Origin: Chlorella sorokiniana
Taxonomy: Eukaryota > Chlorophyta > Trebouxiophyceae > Chlorellales > Chlorellaceae
DNA length: 64,000 nucleotides
Assembly (NCBI GenBank): GCA_025917655.1
Contig: CP084609.1
Coordinates: 124,001 to 188,000, forward strand
Direction of reading: 5' to 3'
A program made the translations under genes and the position numbers. Below are positions 23,084 through 34,171 of this stretch, in pieces; the stretch's first letter is position 1, and the number at the start of each line of letters is the position of its first letter. The notes beneath the pieces are model-generated. The model did no database searches, had not been told where the DNA came from, and saw only the letters and a program-made list of their open reading frames with translations.

Positions 23084-25728
23084 TCACTGTATGACGCAGT
23101 CCTTGAGCTCGGGAGGCAGCGCCTCGTCGCCGCCGCCGCCGCCGCCAAAGGTGGGCAGCCCGTCGGGGCCAAACTGCGGGCACAAAGGGGGAGGGAGGGG
23201 GCATGCGACTCCCACTTGGACACTCGGACAAGAGGAGGCAGCAGATGCAGACACACGCAGCAACATCGCGCACAGCTATCGGGCGGGATTTCAAGGCCCC
23301 CAGGCAGGCGCCATTGGCTCCATGGCCCTGCCCCTGGCGGCATGCCGGGAAGCTGGGCGGGCGCAACAGCGAGCGGCGGCGGCGGGCGGCAGCTGCTCTG
23401 AACCTGCATGCCCGGCGCCAGCTCATCCACAATCTCCTGCGGGGCTGCCCGCACTGCTGCATCTGCGGGAGGCGGAGAGGGGAAGGGGAGAGAGGAGGGA
23501 GCGGCGCGCAGGATCAGAGGCACGGCGCGCTGCAGATGGCGAGCAGGGACATCGAGGCGCCTGCTGGAGGGGCCAGGCGGAGGGCGGGGCCAGCCGCAGA
23601 AAAGCAAACGAGAGATGCAAATCAAGAAGGTTTAAACAAGACAGCCCCCACCTGCTGCAGCAGGTCCACCAGCCTGGGAAAGTCGTTGGGAGACTGCTCG
23701 TACAGGGCACAGATGGCTGTGATGTAGCCGTGCTGCCGCTGGTACTGCTCGTACTCCTCTGCGGTACGGGGACAGTACAGGGCCGGCATGGGGGTGAAAG
23801 TGGTGGTGCGAAGGGGCGGTGGGGGACAGCCAAGCTGGCAGGGCTCAGCAAGCCGGAGTCTGCGCCCCCAGGCAGCCCCCCAAGCGCAGCTGGCAGCCGG
23901 GCAGTGACAGCAGGCGCAGGCCAGCCCTGTGGCAGGCAGGCAGGGGTGCAGCCTGCGGGGAGGCGGCAGGAAAGGGGCTCACCCGCACTGAGCCTGTCGC
24001 GGTTGGCGGCCAGCCAGGAGGGGTACCGCTCGCCTATGTCCTGCAGGCGGTACGGGGAGCAGTACACACAGCGGTACAGGTGGGCAGCACAGCGGGCAGG
24101 CACAGCTTCAAGACAGCCCGGCAGCCCATCGGAGGAGCGTGTGCCAGCCAGCCGCACGAGCTGCTCAATGTGGAGGCTCGCGCCCAGCCCCTCGTGCATG
24201 CAAAAGTGCAGCAGCCAGCCACGAAGTGAAGGTCCCTCGACAAAGAAACACGGGAGCGACAAAACATGGTGCTGCACAGTTGGAGCCAGTCAGGAAAACA
24301 GGGAGGAAAGAAAGAAACTCGCCTTCATGGGCTGGTACAGCACTTCCTTGCTCAGCAGCTGCTGCATCAGGCTGTCAACCAGTGAGGCCATGCCCGGAGG
24401 GGCGCCGCCGCCGCCGCCGCTGCCGCCGCCGCCGCTGCCGGACGGGTTGGAGGGCTCGCCGCCGCCGCCGAGGTCGCCCAGGTGGCCGGCCAGCAGGCGC
24501 AGCAGCTCCTCTGCAGTACAGCAGGCGGTACATGGGCCCGGAGAGGGGGTCAGCTTAGTATGCAAGTATCGTTGATGATGGGTGCTGGTGGGCCAGCGTA
24601 CAGCTGACTGGGAGGAGCAGCCGGGCCGTCGGTGCAAGAGCGGCAGGAAACACAGCAAGGAACAGCAAGGAGCAGCAAGGAAGCAGGGCGGCGTACCCTC
24701 GCCGGCGCCGCCGCCGCCTTCGGCCGCCGCTGCTGCAAAAGTGGGCGCCTGGTCTGACAGAGCGCGCAGCGTGGCTGCCATGTCGCGCCCCCTTGCGGGC
24801 GCCCGCTGCCGCTGCCGCTGCTGGACGCTGTCGCGCTGCCGCTGGCTCCCGCCCCTCGGCCCCCTCCGCTGCGACAGGAGGGCACAGCAGCGTGTCGGTT
24901 CAGCTGCAGGTGACTGCCACACAGAAGGGCAGCACCCGGATGTAGCCAACAGGCAAACGCGCACGAGCGGCAGGCAACAGGCTGCCACGCTGCATGGCTG
25001 CGAGGGGTGGCGGGGGTGGGTGTCTGTGTCTTGTAGGTTGTGTGATGTGTGGGTTTGGGTGTGTGCACTGCGGTGTAGAAAAACTAAACACACAAACACA
25101 AGCAAGCGCCGCCGTCGCACCCTGGGCCAGCTCTGCCAGCAGCTGGGAGAGCCCTTCCGCCAAAACATCCACAGACGGATCCGGCTGCCCCGCTCCCGCC
25201 GGCCCCCGCTGCTGTCGGGCTCGGCAGAGCCGCCGGGTGCCGCCAGCGGCACCGCTGCCCTGGCCGGCCGCGGCCGCCGCGCCAGCGGGTCAAACCCCAG
25301 ACCTGCAGGTGCAGCGCTGCTGCCTGAGGATTCTGCGGCTGCCCTGCCGCGGCCCTGCGGTGCTATGCCGGGCGCAGCTGCGGCTGCGGAAGAGGTCGAC
25401 GCTGCTGCGCCTCCAGCGGCGGCAGCAGGCGCCACGACTCCCTCGCCCCTGCACGGCAGGGCAGGGGGCAGGCGCGGCGGATTGATGTGCGGTGCCTTGC
25501 GGACTCGCTGGCGATACCAATGCCAGCTGAAACTCACCGTGGGGCAGCCGGCTGATCGAAGGCAGCCAAGGCATCTGCACCGGGACGCGAAAAGTGATGA
25601 GTATAGCCATTCTTCGCTCTATTACATTTATTAAAGCTAGCGATAAGCTATGTGCGCCTATATATCGCGAAAAGGCTTTGCTCACCGTCGAGCAGGGCAT
25701 CCAAATCGTCCTGGGAGCTGTCCATCAT
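23084..25728 (-). CDS. PEX19: peroxisome biogenesis factor 19 (PEX19)
   Basis: Cytosolic chaperone and import receptor for peroxisomal membrane proteins. Exon 1 (25728-25686) gives MMDSSQDDLDALLD, the conserved acidic N-terminus that docks on PEX3. The next exon reads DALAAFDQPAAP. A low-complexity exon then carries VDVLAEGLSQLLAELAQG and another carries DMAATLRALSDQAPTFAAA. The core exons read SLMQQLLSKEVLYQPMK, DIGERYPSWLAANRDRLSA (exon start 24040), EEYEQYQRQHGYITAICALY (23758), then the block ending QPPQEIVDELAPG, and FGPDGLPTFGG. The protein ends CVIQ, a CaaX farnesylation box as expected for PEX19. Slips: the G run at 23441-23444 appears one base short, and a second lies near 25200. Three of its introns end in GTAC-rich sequence. 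Confidence 0.96.
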
Positions 25729-27127
25729 GCGCAATACCTCGTGTGGCGCGCAATCAATGATGTAACGGGGCAAAAGAGGCAGAGGGAAAGGGCTGCTATG
25801 CTGTGCTGCGAGTGCTCCGTTCGGGGCCCGTTCGAAAGCTGGACGTGGGCCTGCCATCTGCCAATGTTCATGGGTTTATCAGAATGCGGCTGTCGTGAGT
25901 CTGGGTCGTTGATGCGGTTATGATGGGCGGCTGGAAGGGAGGGACCGCTTGCCGTCGCGGTCCTTGAGACTCAGGCGAGTTTTGAACAGTTTGGCCTGTG
26001 CCGCAGTGCTGTGCACGATCGTCTTCGATCGATGTTTATCGCATGCATCGGTGCAACCTGCTCAACTGGCCTGTTGTGGACTTATTTGACGTTGCTCTGC
26101 CGGTGCCGACTCGCTGTAGTGTCCGCACTCTGATGAGCCGCACTGACAGGCATCCGTGCCCCTCGCTGTGCCTTGCACCTGCAGGAATGGAGACCTGCGA
26201 TGGTTGGCGACCAGCTGCAGCCACCGAGCAGCTGCTTGCGGGCCTGGGGCCCTTTGCTGGCTTCCTCCAACCACACTGGGTAAGGCGGAGCCAGTGCTGC
26301 CCACCGCGCCTCACCTGCTCGCCATTTGCGACGGGGGAGGGACAGAAGTGAGCGCGGCATCGTCCAGCCCATCAAGTGGCGGCGCTCGTCTCCCTTTCGC
26401 TGCAAGCATGCATTGTGGGTGGTTTTAAGCAGACAGGATCGGGCGTCTTCCATCTACGTTGCGGGGCATCCATGCGTGAGCGCTTTCGCTACCCCGAACC
26501 CTGCTGCAGGTCACAGAGCGGGCGGCGCTCCTCCTGCCCAGCTCTGGCGGCACCCGACAGACGACCCTGTGCTGCTGCCCATGAGCACTCGGCACGTGTT
26601 GCATTCGATGTCTGGATCGAACCCCAGCAGTCTGCTGGGGTGGGATTGGCAGGCGGGCCCCGGCCACCGCAGGGGTTGGCTCAAGCAGGGTGGTAGTGGC
26701 GGCGGGCGGCCGCCTTCTGGGTGCCGTCCACCCCAGCTCGCTCCTGAGGTGCCTGGCCCGCTGCATTTCGGCTCCTATCCTTGTTGCGGAGGCCTGTGGG
26801 ACAGCCGGAAGGGCCCGTGGCGGACCCCTGCAGCTAGACCCTGTGCCCATGTCAAAACAGGAATTCAAGTTGCTGGGCAACCGGGCCCACCACATTCTGC
26901 GCTTTCGCACGCTTCATTGCCAGGCCATCACTGGGCTTCACTGAGCCCGCGGGGAGCAGCGATCGCGCACGGAAACACGATTTGCGAAGGTGGAGACCCC
27001 TCTCGCACGGCTCGGGGTGCCCTGGGCTCTTCTAGCAGCTGACAGAGGTCCTCCGTGATTGTCAGGCTGGCGCAACACAGCGGTGCAGGCGCCTGAGTGC
27101 AGTGGGGACGCGGCGAAGAGTGGCACC
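25729..27127. other. divergent intergenic region between PEX19 and the CXC gene
   Basis: About 1.4 kb with no gene I can support. The first part, within PEX19's upstream region, is AT-richer. An open frame at 26690-26944 ends with plausible-looking residues (MSKQEFKLLGNRAHHILRF) but lacks splice or homology support. A 238-codon antisense frame (26928-27641) overlaps real exons and is rejected. Promoters and 5'UTR introns of both genes are likely here. Confidence 0.4.
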
Positions 27128-30100
27128 ATGAGCCACACGCCACAGAGCACCAGGGTGCGCTCGGCGCTGCCAGAGGTGAGCGGGCTGTAGGATGCGTATG
27201 GTTGTAGCGGAGCCTCGCCCTGGGAGGGACCTCAAACCCTGGGCGTGATGCTTGCAGGCCAGCCCCTTCAGCAGCGTGCTTGCGCGGCTCCCAGACCTCT
27301 CGCCACCCCGAACTAGATATACCAGCAGCTTCGGGAGCCTCAACCCCATGGCCAGCCCCCAGCCAACCAGCACATTTGGATTCAGGCAGAGGTGAGCTCA
27401 CATGCGGCTGACCGTCTGACCTGCGCCCCGCGATTTGCCGGCCCCGGCCGTGACCAGGGGCCGTCGGAACACAATGCGCCGCGCCCCCGGTCCTTGCCAG
27501 AACCCCAGCCAGGCGGGCACCGCCGCCGCGGGTCAGCCGCCTCGCGCGGCGGCGCCCTGCTGATGCCCGCCGGCCGCCCTCTTGCACCTGCCGCCAGCCC
27601 TGCAACGTGTCAGGCAGCTGCAGCGCTGCCTGGCCAGGCATTTAAATAGCTGGGACGCCCTGCTGGTGCCCCGAAAACTGACCCAGATGGCTCCCACCCC
27701 TCTGTGGCCCTCGTGCCCGCAGCGGCCAAACCCCGGCGGCCACTCGCACGAGCCCAAGCCGATTGCTTCCTTCGGTGAGGCCCCTCCAGCCCTGTAAACA
27801 TGTGATTGCTGTAATTTTGCAAGCTCTGCATGTGTTTCCTCCCAAACCGCCGCGCTCAACCTGGGAGGCTCTGCAGCTGCACTGCCGCAGTGTGTGGGGA
27901 GGGCGCCGCCACGTCTGCCGGCACGCCGCCGCCCGCCGGGCGCCGCCCCTCCGCCGGACGCTGCACTCACGTGCCTCCTGCCCTTCTGCCGCAGACTTTC
28001 TTGGCACCACTCCCGTCAAGCCGCTGCCGGCTGGGGAGGGCCGCTGAGCAGCCCGCGCTACGAGCTGCAGGCAAGCTATCGGCTTGCCGAGCGCACGGCA
28101 GCTTCACCACAGCTGCTCTGCTCTGCTCTTGCTTTGTTCTGGCTTGCCTTGTTGGCGGGCACGCAGCTCAGGCTGCAACCGGGGCCCCTCGCCGCCGCCG
28201 ACGCCGCTCCAGTTTCCCGGAGATTTGCCGAAGACGGCACGCAGCCCAGCCTGTCAGTCAGCCCCTTGCCGCGCCCGTTGCCAACCGCCTGCCGCCGTGT
28301 TCTTTCCTCCCGTCGCCCGCAGAGCCCCGCGCGCTTCCCTCTCTTCCAGCCCTCCCCCAAGAAGCCGGTGGGAAGCAGCCTGCTGGCCACGCCGCCCTCA
28401 GGTGCGCCGCCGCCGCCGCCGCCTCCGCTTGGTGGCCGGTGGGGGCATCCTGCGTGCCTCAAGGGGGATAGTCGGATGAACTTTGGGGGAGAATGGCGGC
28501 TTGCCTTCGCATGAGGCCTCCGTTGCTGGGCTTGATGGGCCGCCGCTCATCACCCTTTCTCTGCCGCCTTGAGCCCCCCTGCCAACCCTCCTTGATTCCT
28601 TCCCCCTCTGCTCGCCCGCAGCCCGGCTGGGCGATTCGGCGGCAGCAGCCGTTGGCGGCGCCGCCGCTGCCCGCTTCTCCAGCCCCTTTGGTTTGCTGCT
28701 GGATGGGCACAGCCGATCGGGACCCTCGCCGGCGGAAGGTGGCGGCGGCGGCGGCGGCGGCGTTGGGGCGGCGTCAGCTGCCGCCGGCCGCTCCGCGGCG
28801 CCGCGGCAGCAGCGCTTTGCCGCGCTGTTCGCGCAGGCGGGGGCGCGTTGGACGCGGCGGCGGCGGCGCTGGGCGGCTGCGACATCCCGCCGCCGTCGGG
28901 CGGCCTCACCCCAGCCTACCTCTCCCCCTGCGGCCGCCCGCCGCCGCCCAGCCCGCCCGCACAGGCAGCGGCGCCACCGACGCTGTTGTGGCGGCAGCCG
29001 CCAGTGCGGCCGAGCGGCAGGGCGGCGGCGCACTCGGCTCCCCGGTCGATGGCGGCGCCGCTGGCGGCGAGAACGACGCGTCGGCGGCAGCGGCGCTGCT
29101 GCTGCTTGCGCGGGGGGCAGCGGCGGCGCTGCTCGGGGCATGGATCCCTCGCCGGCAGCCACCCAGGAGGAGGAAGACGGTTTGGGGCTGGGCATGCATG
29201 GCCAGCCCGGCGGCGGCGGCGGCGAAGACGACGACGACGTTTGCCCCCGCCGCCGCCGCCCTCCTCCACCGCTCCTCCTCAGCGGCGGTGGCCCGCGGCG
29301 CGGGCGCCTCCCGCTCACAGCAGCTCATAGCCTCTCGGGCGCAGCGCCCGGCCGGCGCCGGGTGCTGCAGTTTGGCGGCGGCGGCGGCGGCGAGCGGGAG
29401 GACGGCGACGGAGCGCAGCTGGTGAGGCCCCGTTTCCTTGGCTGCGCGTTGGTTTCGTTTGCGTGCATCTATTGCAGTTGTGCTGTGGCCGCCTTCCGTG
29501 CATGCCAGTGCGTCCGTCTGTGCGCAGCTGCTGGCCAGCCCTGCACGCATTGCTCGCGGTGCTGCGCCCTGCAGCTGGGCCCTGCCGCTGCCTGGGCAGC
29601 TGGGCCGCTCTTGAGCCCTCTTTCCTGCTTTCCACACGCCGTCCACTTTGTTTGTCGCTGGGTTTATTGCTGTTCTAACAAGCTCTTGTTACCCACCTAC
29701 TCGCCCCCTTTCCTCCCCTCCCGCCTTCCTTTCCCTCCCCCAGGTCCAGCCCACCCTGCCCCAGTCCCCCATCTGCCAGCCCGTGCGCGTGCCGCTCTCC
29801 GACCTGCTGCCCATCCCGCGCCTGCGCGACGCCTCAATGGCCGGGCGGCGACGGCGACGACGACGGCGATGAGGACGACGACGGCGGCAGCCCCACGCAC
29901 GTGAGGCGCGGCGGCAGAGCCTGTCCCGTCCGTCTGTGTGCTTCTCTTCTCCTCCACGCTCGAATGCGTTGATGCACCGTTTCCGTGTGGTTGGCCCCCT
30001 CCCTCCCTGTGGCTTTGCTGTGGGCGGCGGGTTCTCTGCGGGGCGCCTGGCTTGCGGGGTTTGCTTCTGGAGCCTGCAAACGGGCCCCTCACCGTGGCTT

Positions 30101-32668
30101 TCTGTTATCCCCCCCCCCTTTGCAGCGCCTGCGCCCCACGGGCCACCCACTGGACTCCCCCGCCGTCCAGGCCGCCACCCATGCGGCGGTGGCGGCAGCG
30201 CTGGAGGCGACGGTGGGCGGCGGCGGCGCCCCGGCGCCGGCGGCAGCCGCCGCCCGGCGCGCGCCGCGGCGGCGGGGGCCGCCGCTGCGGCCAAGGCCGC
30301 CGCAGAGGCTGCCGGCACGCCTGTCGCGCGGCGCAGCGGGCTGGCGCGCAGCGCCAGCGGCGGCTCGCCCAGCGGCGGCTCGGTGCTGCCGCCCTTCACG
30401 CCCGGCGAGGAGGGCGCCGCCCGCCCGCAGCCCTCTTCAACGGGTGAGCCCCTGCCTGCTCCGCCTGCCACCCGCTTCTGCTTGCCTTGAGCGTGCTCCT
30501 TGCCGTGCGTGCGGCCCCCACCTGCGCTCTGCTCACCCCACACTTGCCAAGGCCTCCTGTTGGCCGCCGCGGCGGCACCAGCAACCGCATGCCAGCAGTT
30601 TCAGACTCCCTGATGCGCGCTCCCCTTGTTGTTTTCGAACTTTCTTCCTTCCCCCCCACACACAATCAGCCCCAAGAAGTGCAACTGCAAGAAGTCCAAG
30701 TGCCTGAAGCTGTACTGCGACTGCTTCGCCAACGGCGCCTACTGCGGCCCCGCCTGCTCCTGCGCCAACTGCGCCAACAAGGTGGGCGGTTGATTGGTGT
30801 GGGGAGGCGGTATGGTGTGTGTGGGAGGGCGGGATGGTGTGTGCGCGTTGAACCTGCTCCACAGCACTCGTCACAACCTTTTATCATCCGATCGTGACAC
30901 CCTTGCGTTTAACCAATGTTGTTTCCGGCGTGCCTCTGTTCCCGCGCAGGTGGAGAACCGGGGCCTGGTGGAGGCTCAGCGCGAGGCCATCAAGGCCCGC
31001 AACCCCAACGCCTTTGTGCAGAAGGTGGGCCGCGCCGCTTGTGGGCCCGGCCTTCTGGCCGCCGCTTGCCGCCGCTTGCCGCGCTGGCCCGGCCCGGCCC
31101 GGCCCGGCCCGCGTGCCGCTGCGGGCACCTCGAGCCGCCAAACGCCCGCTGGACACGGCACCACGCAACGCATGGCACACGTTCACTTCCCTCCCCCCGC
31201 CGCCCCCCAGATCGAGGCGGATGCGGCGCTGGGCGGGCAGCACCGCCGCGGCTGCAACTGCAAGAAGAGCCACTGCATGAAGAAGTACTGCGAGTGCTTC
31301 CAGGTGGGTGTGTGTGTGGTTGAGGGTGGGCTGCGGCTGGCTTGCTCCTGTTTCCTGTACTCTTGTTCCTGTGTTCATTGTTCACTCCTAGATCTTGCAT
31401 GTCCCACTGCTTCTTTCCCTTCTCCGTTCTGTGCTTTTGCCGCTGCGCGGAGGGTGCCCGCTGCCCGGCCTCCTCCCCGCTTTTTGACAGCCAAGAGTGC
31501 AGCTCAAATTCATCCACCGCCCCTCTCCAGCCAGCCAGCCACTCATCACATTCACCCACCCAACTGTTATTTTCCACCCCTGTGCAGGCGGGGTCCCCTG
31601 CGGCGAGCACTGCAAGTGCGAGAGCTGCCACAACACGGCGGGGCACTCGGGCGGCGGCCCCCGGCGGCGGCGCGAGTGAGTGCTTTCCGCGCTGCTGCCG
31701 CCTGTCTCCTGAATGCGGTTTCTAGCGGCCATTGTGCTTGCATGGGGTCCCAGCGGCGCTGGATGGCGGCCGGTACTGCTCTGCCCCTGTTGCATGCTGG
31801 CGGGAAGCTGAGCATTCCGCCGGCATGTGACGAGGGCGTTACACTCGCAACAGGATCCCCCGTTGCCTGTCGTTCGACGCACCCCTCCCCCTCTTGCTCT
31901 GCCGCAGGCAAACGTGCACGCACCTCAGCCCCCGCAGCCCGACACTCCGTCTCCACTCGTCCAGCACGCCACGCGCATGTCGGCGGCCGCTGGCGGCGCC
32001 GCGCTGGCGCAGCAGATGCACGCGGCGCATGCGGCGGCGATGCTGCAAGCGGCCATGGCGCAGGCGCAGAGCGGCATGGCGGCGGCGGCGGCCGGTGGGG
32101 GCGGCGGCGGCGGCGGGGGACGGCGGCGGCGCGGGGGCGTTCCCGCTGCTGCAGCCCGGCATGTTCAAGGGCGAGAACGGAGCGCCGCTGATGATCCCAG
32201 TGATGATGCAGCCGGCGGGCGGCGGCGGCGGCGCGCGGCGGCGCCCGCCCTCGCCGCTTTCAACGCGGCCGACGGCGGCGTGGCGGGCGCCCCGCCCACC
32301 CCACCCCCGTGGCGGCGCTGGTGGGCCCCGCGGCGGGCGGCGGCGGCGGCGGCTCAGCCTTCAGCTTCCGCCCCAGCAGCGACAGCAGCAGCGGGCAGAG
32401 CACGCCGCGCGGGGGGCGGCGGCGGCGGCCGCCGCCGCCGCCGCTGCGGCCGACTTTGCATTCAGCTTGGATACGCCCGCGGTCCCCGGCGGGGTGGCTG
32501 CCGCCTCCGCCTTGGAGCGGCTGCTGCCAGCGGCGGACGCGGGGGCGCCGCCGCGGCCGCCGTCAACGGCACGAGCGGGGGCGCGGCACGCCGGGCGGCC
32601 CCGCCAGCGCGCGAGCCACGCCCACCAAGCGCAAGCCGGCGCGAACCATGACCGCCGCGCTTTCTTAA
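27128..32668 (+). CDS. tesmin/TSO1-like CXC domain protein (LIN54 family)
   Basis: DNA-binding regulator of the CPP/LIN54 class, which in plants and animals acts on cell-cycle genes in MuvB/DREAM-type complexes. Exon 1 (ATG 27128) is [16 protein letters not shown]; exon 2 (27258) has [17 protein letters not shown], the usual N-terminal motif. The middle is long, low-complexity and frame-slipped. CXC1 (30670-30781) is [16 protein letters not shown] followed by [15 protein letters not shown]. The linker carries the conserved RNPNAF. CXC2 (31211-31303 plus about 31588-31675) is [16 protein letters not shown] then [14 protein letters not shown]. All nine cysteines of each repeat are present. The Ala/Gly-rich C-terminus ends with a basic TPTKRKPAR segment; I take the stop at 32668. 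The intron after 28070 has a GCAAGC donor. One slip is explained by a short G run at 28033-28036. Alternative termination near 31678 is possible. Confidence 0.93.
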
Positions 32669-34171
32669 CAGCCCAGCACCTCCCAGCGGCAGCCCCGCAC
32701 CTTGGTACCCGCGTGCAGCCGCCGGCGCGGCCGCCGCACCAGCGCTTTTTGTGAGGCGGCGGCGGCGGCGGCGGCTTGCCGCATGCTCGGCGCCCCCTTG
32801 CGCCTTGTTCCTCCCCCTCGGCGAACGCCGCTTGTACAGACTTTCCAAGAGGGGTCGGCCTCGCTTGCTGGCCGCCCCTCCCTCTTTCCCCTTCTTCTGC
32901 ACGCCTACTGCTCTGCTGCCGCCGCATCCAAGCAGCGGCGGCGGGCGTGCGGCGCCAGCCTGCCTTGGTTCGCCGCCAGCTCTGGCCGCCGCCCGCGCCA
33001 AACCCGCACGCTTTTGGCGGCGCCAAACGCCCGACATGACACTCGACTACTCGCGCCGTTGCCTGTACTCACACCCTTACCCCCGCCGGCCCGCTGTCTG
33101 CACCCTTTGATTCGCCACAAGCTGTGGGGAAGTCGAGCAAGGGCTGAGCTTGCCCGCCCGCCCTCGCCCCGTCGCCCCTTCCCTGCCTGCCGCCACCCGC
33201 TCACGCCCTTGCAGCCCTCCCTGCCCCGGCACCCGGCTTTGTTCCGACTATAGTTATGATCACGACACTGAACCCTACCCTGCTGCAATGCCCCTTGCTT
33301 CCGCTTGTCGGCCGCCCCGCGCCGCCCCCTCTCCCCCATCCCCTTGCACAGCTACCCCCAGCTTCCTAGACTCCCAAGCAGCCGCCGCAGCGGCAGCCGG
33401 CCGCGGGCTTGCTGCCGCTGTTGCCTTCCCGCTCGCCGCCCCCCTCTCGCTTTGATCTTCCAATCAACGACTGCTGCATGTTGCTTGCTCCCCCCGCTGC
33501 TTCCCCTTCCCCACCGGTGTAAGCACCCCCTCGCTCAGCACAGATTCATCTGCAGCTGCACAGGTTCTCTGAATGCAGCACAGCATGCGAAGCAGGGCTT
33601 CCACTTGCTGACCCACCTGCTGACCCAGGGTGGTGTGGGGAGCAAGCCTCTGCCTGGCCTTGGGAGCGGCGGCGGCGGCGGCAACCCCGACGGCTAGCGC
33701 ACCATTGGTTGCAGCCCATCCCCTAGTGTCTTGATCCTGTGTTCTGTCTATATCAAGCACACATCATGGCAGGCAGGCGCTTGCATGTGTTGGGGGGTGT
33801 TCAAGGGTGTCAGGTGGGGCCAGGGTGCTGCCGCCGCCCCTGCTCCTCTCCCCCGCCCCGCTGCCTGCGCCCGCTGCCACCGCAGGCGCCGAGCGCCGCC
33901 GGCCTGCTGACCGCCGCCGCCGCTGCCGCCGCGCTGCGTCCGCCGGCCTCCAGCCAGCTTCAGCGGGGGCGTGGCTTGCGTCGGATGACGGCCCCCGTCG
34001 AATCCAGCCGCTGCGTCACGTTGGGGTCGTACCTCGCGGCTGCAGCAGTATAGCGGTACAGTGCGGGCGGGTGGACGCGGCGCAGCAAAGGCAGCACGTT
34101 GCGGGTCGACTTGAGCGGCGAAGCAGGGCAGCCCCAAGCCGCCGCCCCAAGCGTCTACACAAGGCACATGA
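32669..34171. other. convergent 3' region (CXC gene / MGAT1)
   Basis: Pyrimidine-rich 3'UTR of the CXC gene with TGTAA at 33518-33522, then a stretch that may contain the 3' end of MGAT1. A candidate last MGAT1 exon (about 34095-33960, VDPQRAAFAAPRPPARTVPL) cannot be confirmed. Confidence 0.45.
33518..33522 (+). terminator. TGTAA polyadenylation signal (CXC gene)
   Basis: TGTAA in CACCGGTGTAAGCACC, about 850 bases after the chosen stop; no earlier clear signal was noticed. Confidence 0.45.

Noticed and set aside
26928-27641. 238-codon minus-strand frame
   Set aside because: Overlaps the first exons of the CXC gene on the other strand and shows no conserved motif.
30000-32700. Arg/Gly/Ala-rich frames as RGG proteins
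   Set aside because: Shadows of the frame-slipped low-complexity parts of the CXC gene.
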